A stretch of 9,214 bases of DNA from Microcaldota archaeon (GTDB taxonomy: Archaea; Iainarchaeota; Iainarchaeia; Iainarchaeales; JAGVWC01). The notes beneath the pieces were generated by a model, which was not told the DNA's origin, made no database searches, and saw only the letters and a list, made by a program, of their open reading frames with translations. The position numbers and the translations under genes are program-made. The stretch lies in assembly GCA_018813975.1 (NCBI GenBank), contig JAHJAQ010000056.1, positions 1 to 9,214 on the forward strand, read 5' to 3'. Shown in pieces: positions 6,529-9,214 of this stretch (the stretch's first letter is position 1; each line of letters opens with the position of its first letter).

Positions 6529-7989
6529 ATGAAAACACATTCCATTGCAGAACTCGCAAAAGAAATTCAAAGAGGAACCGTTTCGATTACCGAAAATGCC
6601 CACAAAATAATAGAAGAAGCTAAAAAGCAAAACAAAAAATACCATCACTTTTGTTTAATTAGCGAAAAAGAAGCCATTCAACAAGCAGGACAGTTGGAAA
6701 AAAAAGTAAAACAAAATCCCACTTCTTACAAAAAAGCGTTATTATTGGGTGTTCCGGTTTCTGCCAAAGACGCGATTTGCGTGAAAGGGATTGAAAGCAG
6801 AGCCGGCAGCCAAATATTGAGTGGTTACAAACCATTGTTTGATGCAACCGTAATTGAACGCGCAAAAGAAAACGGTGCGATTATAATTGGAAAAACAAGC
6901 CAAGACGAATTTGGTTTTGGCGCCTACAATGTAAATGCGGGAAAAGGATTTGAAATTCCCAAAAATCCTTTTGATAAAAATCATTCTACCGGAGGAAGCT
7001 CTGGAGGAAGCGCGGGTTTTACCAGCCTCACTAACTTTTCACACGTTTCACTTGCAGAAAGTACCGGGGGAAGCGCGGCTTGCCCCGCAAGCTTTTGCGG
7101 GTGCACGAGCATTACACCCACCTATGGAAGAATAAGTCGAAACGGGCTAATTGATTTTGCAAATTCTTTGGACAAAATTTCACCCATGGGAAAAACCATG
7201 CAAGACGCTGCCTTTTTACTAAAAGCAGTTGCTGGAGCAGATGCCAAAGACAGTACAACCGCCAACCAGCCAGTAGAAGATTTTCCTTCTTTTGTAGGAA
7301 AATCCATTAAAGGCATGAAAATTGGGATTATAAAAGAATTTGAAACAAAAGGAATCACAGAACCAGTTCAAAAAGCATTTCAAAACAGTGTAAAAGAATT
7401 GGAAAGCCAAAGGGCTACAATCGAAAAGGTTTCTTTGCCCTTGAATTCAGAGTATAGCATTCCCACGTATTATTTGCTGGCAACCAGTGAAGCCAGCACC
7501 AATCTAGCCAAATATTGTGGCATGCGTTATGGCAAAACAGAAACCCTTCAAGGAAATTTTAATGAATACTTTTCAAAAGTAAGAAGCAATAATTTTGGAG
7601 AAGAAGCCAAACGCAGATTATTGTTGGGAACGTTTGCGCGCATGAGTGGTTTTCGCGATGCATACTATTTGCGTGCCCTAAAAGTACGGCAAAAACTTAT
7701 TGAAGAATTCCAAAGCACCTTCAAAAAAGTAGATTTGTTAGTTGCTCCAACCATGAACGCAATTGCCCCTACTTTTAAAGAAGTAAAATCCTGGACGCCA
7801 TTACAACATTATTATGCGGATCGAATGGTAAATCCACCAAATGTTGCCGGCTTACCCCACTCTTCCGTGAATATTGGAGCCCATAAGGGAATGCCCATTG
7901 GAATGTTATTAATGACCAATCATTGGCAAGAAACCAAACTAGTTCAAGCTGGAAGCGCCATTGAAAAACCAGTTAGAGGTGTAGAATAG
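6529..7989 (+). CDS. gatA: Aspartyl/glutamyl-tRNA amidotransferase subunit A (glutaminase)
   Basis: GatA hydrolyses glutamine and passes ammonia to GatB. The 486-residue length is normal for this amidase-signature enzyme. The Ser-cisSer-Lys triad is present: Lys80 in GVPVSAKDAI, the cis-Ser in GGSSGGSAG (Ser157/158) and the nucleophile Ser182 in ESTGGSAACPASFCG. TSQDEFGFG (123-131) and PTYGRISRNG (197-206) are family landmarks. Substrate-binding candidates equivalent to the glutamine-contacting Arg and Asp are retained in AKRRLLLGTF (Arg362/363) and YADRMVNPPNVAGLPH (Asp431). Oddities: the usual SDTGGSIR reads ESTGGSAA, and the usual GLKPTYG reads SITPTYG, so the Asp, Arg and Lys normally seen there are missing. 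It starts two bases after the acetyltransferase gene and stops one base before the phosphatase gene. Confidence 0.95.
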   Translation: MKTHSIAELAKEIQRGTVSITENAHKIIEEAKKQNKKYHHFCLISEKEAIQQAGQLEKKVKQNPTSYKKALLLGVPVSAKDAICVKGIESRAGSQILSGYKPLFDATVIERAKENGAIIIGKTSQDEFGFGAYNVNAGKGFEIPKNPFDKNHSTGGSSGGSAGFTSLTNFSHVSLAESTGGSAACPASFCGCTSITPTYGRISRNGLIDFANSLDKISPMGKTMQDAAFLLKAVAGADAKDSTTANQPVEDFPSFVGKSIKGMKIGIIKEFETKGITEPVQKAFQNSVKELESQRATIEKVSLPLNSEYSIPTYYLLATSEASTNLAKYCGMRYGKTETLQGNFNEYFSKVRSNNFGEEAKRRLLLGTFARMSGFRDAYYLRALKVRQKLIEEFQSTFKKVDLLVAPTMNAIAPTFKEVKSWTPLQHYYADRMVNPPNVAGLPHSSVNIGAHKGMPIGMLLMTNHWQETKLVQAGSAIEKPVRGVE

Positions 7990-7990
7990 C

Positions 7991-8770
7991 ATGTTTTCGC
8001 ACGAACTAGAAACCGCGATTCATGCGGCCAGGGCTGCTGGTGAAATACAAGTCAAAAACATTGGAAATCCATTGGAAAAAACCATGAAAGGAGTGAAAGA
8101 CTTTGTAACACAAGTCGATATTGCTTGTGAAAAAAAAATTTTGAGTATTTTGCAAAAAGAATTTCCCAACCATGGTTTTTTAATGGAAGAGAGCAGAGAA
8201 ATTAAAAGCGATTCTGATTATCGCTGGATAATCGACCCATTGGACGGCACACTCCCCTATGCGCGTGGCTTGAGTTTTAGCGGGGTTCTAATTGCCCTTC
8301 AAAAAAAACAAGAACTCGAATTGGGCGTTATTCACAGGCCATTTCAAAACCAGTTGGTGTATGCTCAAAAAAACAAAGGATGTTATTACGACAAAAAAAA
8401 AGCGCATGTTAGCAACAAAACGCGTTTAGAAGAAAGTCACTTGGCGTGTTCTGGCGTTACATTTGCTATAAACCAGTATCCTCAAGGATTCAAAAAACTA
8501 TTAAACTTGGTTCACTGGAGAACAACCTTGCCGTGGCTAGAAAGCGTTGTTCAAGTATGTCAAGGGAATGCCGATCTAGTAACTGGAGGCCCGGGAAAAC
8601 TATGGGATTTGGCAGCCCCCAAAATAATTATTGAAGAAGCCGGGGGGATCTTTTCCGATTATCAAGGAAACACGAAACTAGAAGAAATCAAAGGATTTAT
8701 TGCAAGCAATGGAAAAGTCCACGAACAATTCGTACAAACCATTAAGTGGAAAGAAGGAGTACACCCATGA
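7991..8770 (+). CDS. Inositol-monophosphatase-family sugar phosphatase
   Basis: A 259-residue Mg-dependent phosphatase of the inositol monophosphatase / archaeal fructose-1,6-bisphosphatase superfamily. The metal-binding signatures are in order: MEES at 65-68 (usual GEE), IDPLDGTLPYARG at 81-93 with Asp82 and Asp85, and KLWDLAAPKIIIEEAGG at 203-219 with Asp206. The segment after DGT is LPY rather than the more common TNF, so the substrate is not assured. Myo-inositol-1-phosphate, fructose-1,6-bisphosphate or another phosphoester (for example histidinol phosphate) are all possible. It starts one base after gatA. Its TGA overlaps by four bases the ATG of the duplicated gatB start, so it is translated within the gat operon, although no link with tRNA amidation is known to me. 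Confidence 0.9.
   Translation: MFSHELETAIHAARAAGEIQVKNIGNPLEKTMKGVKDFVTQVDIACEKKILSILQKEFPNHGFLMEESREIKSDSDYRWIIDPLDGTLPYARGLSFSGVLIALQKKQELELGVIHRPFQNQLVYAQKNKGCYYDKKKAHVSNKTRLEESHLACSGVTFAINQYPQGFKKLLNLVHWRTTLPWLESVVQVCQGNADLVTGGPGKLWDLAAPKIIIEEAGGIFSDYQGNTKLEEIKGFIASNGKVHEQFVQTIKWKEGVHP
8756..8759 (+). promoter_or_regulatory. Shine-Dalgarno-like GGAG before the gatB-like mini-ORF
   Basis: GGAG inside AAGGAGT ends seven bases before the ATG at 8767. This is good spacing for ribosome binding, and together with the ATGA overlap it suggests this ATG was, or still is, an active start, not a chance copy. Confidence 0.5.
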
Positions 8771-8814
8771 AACTCACGCCAATAATGGGACTGGAAATTC
8801 ACGTGCAACTGCAC
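8767..8814 (+). repeat. Direct repeat of the gatB N-terminal coding sequence, copy 1
   Basis: This 48-base unit matches 8862-8909 at 41 positions, with a start-to-start offset of 95 bases. The longest identical run is 20 bases (8779-8798 against 8874-8893). The reading phase relative to ATG is the same in both copies. Confidence 0.9.
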
Positions 8815-8816
8815 CA

Positions 8817-8841
8817 CCAGCCTTTTTCAGAAAAAGGCTGG
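8817..8841 (+). promoter_or_regulatory. Perfect 11-bp hairpin between the two gatB starts
   Basis: CCAGCCTTTTT (8817-8827) and AAAAAGGCTGG (8831-8841) are exact reverse complements around the three-base loop CAG. In RNA this is a stable stem with a G/C-rich base and an A-U upper part. It starts where the mini-ORF stops resembling gatB and ends 8 bases before the gatB Shine-Dalgarno-like GAGGGA. Ribosomes translating the mini-ORF would have to melt it. A regulatory role, or a scar of insertion or recombination, is inferred. Confidence 0.6.
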
Positions 8842-8849
8842 CGAAAAAC

Positions 8850-8855
8850 GAGGGA
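8850..8855 (+). promoter_or_regulatory. Shine-Dalgarno-like GAGGGA of the full gatB
   Basis: GAGGGA ends six bases before the ATG at 8862, good spacing for initiation. It supports 8862 as the start of the full-length subunit. Confidence 0.5.
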
Positions 8856-8861
8856 TAACTA

Positions 8862-8909
8862 ATGAATTACACACCAATAATGGGACTGGAAATCCACGTG
8901 CAATTACAC
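8862..8909 (+). repeat. Direct repeat of the gatB N-terminal coding sequence, copy 2
   Basis: This is the copy that continues into full gatB and pairs with 8767-8814. The changes relative to copy 1 are Asn2 for Lys and Tyr3 for Leu, plus synonymous changes at Thr4, Ile11 and Leu15. Confidence 0.9.
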
Positions 8910-9214
8910 ACTCAAAGCAAGTTGTTTTGCGGTTGTCCGACAAAAAGCACAGAACCAAACACTGCTGTTTGTCCGATTTGTTTAGGACATCCTGGCTCCA
9001 AACCGGTTTTAAACAAAAAAGCACTCGAATTTGCCTTGAAAATTGCCATGGCATTAAACTGTAAGATAAACGAATCTTTTTCGTTTTCGCGCAAAACCTA
9101 TTTTTATCCGGATTTGAGCAAAAACTATCAAATCACACAATTCGAGTTACCCATTGGAACCAAAGGTATTGTACAATTAGATTCTGGCAAAAAAATTCGG
9201 ATTACGCGCGTTCA
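8862..9214 (+). CDS. gatB: Aspartyl/glutamyl-tRNA amidotransferase subunit B, N-terminal part (runs off the window)
   Basis: GatB activates the Asp or Glu carried on tRNA and amidates it with ammonia from GatA. The 117 residues present match the N-terminal kinase-like domain: GLEIHVQLHTQSKLFCGC at 7-24, the zinc-site pairs CGC (22-24) and CPIC (36-39), GHPGSKPVLN and SRKTYFYPDLSKNYQITQFE. The frame is open to the window edge, so about three quarters of the gene lies beyond it. Unlike GatE at 194, it has the GatB-type CPxC zinc knuckle followed by LGHPG. The ATG at 8862 overlaps the TAA of the mini-ORF by one base (TAATG), a typical termination-reinitiation arrangement. With GatDE also encoded here, the likely substrate in an archaeon is Asp-tRNA(Asn). 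Confidence 0.95.
   Translation, partial: MNYTPIMGLEIHVQLHTQSKLFCGCPTKSTEPNTAVCPICLGHPGSKPVLNKKALEFALKIAMALNCKINESFSFSRKTYFYPDLSKNYQITQFELPIGTKGIVQLDSGKKIRITRV

Larger units (their letters stand above)
8767..8862 (+). pseudogene. Duplicated gatB 5' end: 31-codon mini-ORF (remnant or leader peptide)
   Basis: The frame starts at an ATG overlapping the phosphatase stop and reads MKLTPIMGLEIHVQLH, matching 14 of 16 residues of the real GatB start 95 bases downstream (MNYTPIMGLEIHVQLH). After that it departs completely (HQPFSEKGWRKTRDN) and stops at TAA 8860-8862, whose last base is the first base of the full gatB ATG. At the DNA level 41 of the first 48 bases match, and four of the seven changes are synonymous (Thr, Ile and Leu codons). 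It has its own Shine-Dalgarno-like element and contains a perfect hairpin. It may be the stub of an older gatB start left by a duplication or recombination, a translated leader peptide that couples gatB to the genes before it, or an assembly join between two strains. Sequence alone does not decide. Confidence 0.6.

Noticed and set aside
6415..7410. Minus-strand frames inside the acetyltransferase gene and gatA
   Set aside because: They are Phe/Cys-rich antisense shadows over conserved domains with no independent evidence.
8767..8909. CRISPR or insertion-sequence explanation for the repeat
   Set aside because: There are only two copies, both coding in phase with the gatB start. There is no array, no transposase and no target-site duplication visible.
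8827..9094. Minus-strand frames opposite gatB
   Set aside because: They overlap the conserved zinc-site coding region of gatB and have shadow composition.

Overview
The window looks like a slice of a small, AT-rich archaeal chromosome. The strongest taxonomic marker is a full-length GatE (Glu-tRNA(Gln) amidotransferase subunit E), a protein known only from archaea. TATA-like boxes about 25 bases upstream of several start codons, with little or no leader, also fit archaea. The tight packing, short spacers and a bacterial-type aspartyl-tRNA synthetase would suit a DPANN-type genome. That placement is inference; no phylum marker such as an rRNA is present. All confident genes are on the + strand.

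Layout. 1-192: C-terminal end of an unidentified helical protein. 194-2074: gatE, one base after that stop. 2114-3115: a metallo-beta-lactamase/beta-CASP nuclease. 3116-3359: the longest intergenic stretch (244 bp), holding the aspS promoter and, on the minus strand, a possible tiny membrane peptide. 3360-5129: aspS of bacterial architecture. 5167-5722: two overlapping reading frames for very basic, unidentified protein(s), possibly one gene split by a +1 frameshift. 5775 to the end: a tight cluster gatC - GNAT acetyltransferase - gatA - inositol-monophosphatase-family gene - gatB (cut by the window edge), with 4-base overlaps or 1-2 base gaps.

How the genes fit together. Most of the window serves indirect aminoacyl-tRNA synthesis. 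GatE, with GatD encoded elsewhere, converts Glu-tRNA(Gln) to Gln-tRNA(Gln). GatCAB converts Asp-tRNA(Asn) to Asn-tRNA(Asn). The AspRS has His31 and Gly83, matching the state of bacterial non-discriminating enzymes that charge tRNA(Asn) with Asp, so it is a natural supplier of GatCAB substrate. The acetyltransferase and the phosphatase are embedded in the gat cluster without an obvious role in this pathway.

Most unusual feature. The 5' end of gatB is present twice. A 31-codon mini-ORF (8767-8862) starts with a near copy of the GatB N-terminus, runs through a perfect 11-bp hairpin, and stops at a TAATG junction where full gatB begins. Both starts have a Shine-Dalgarno-like element. The two copies differ mainly at synonymous positions. 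Other items worth a second look are the split basic gene at 5167-5722, the minus-strand hydrophobic peptide at 3141-3245, and an atypical amidase signature in GatA.
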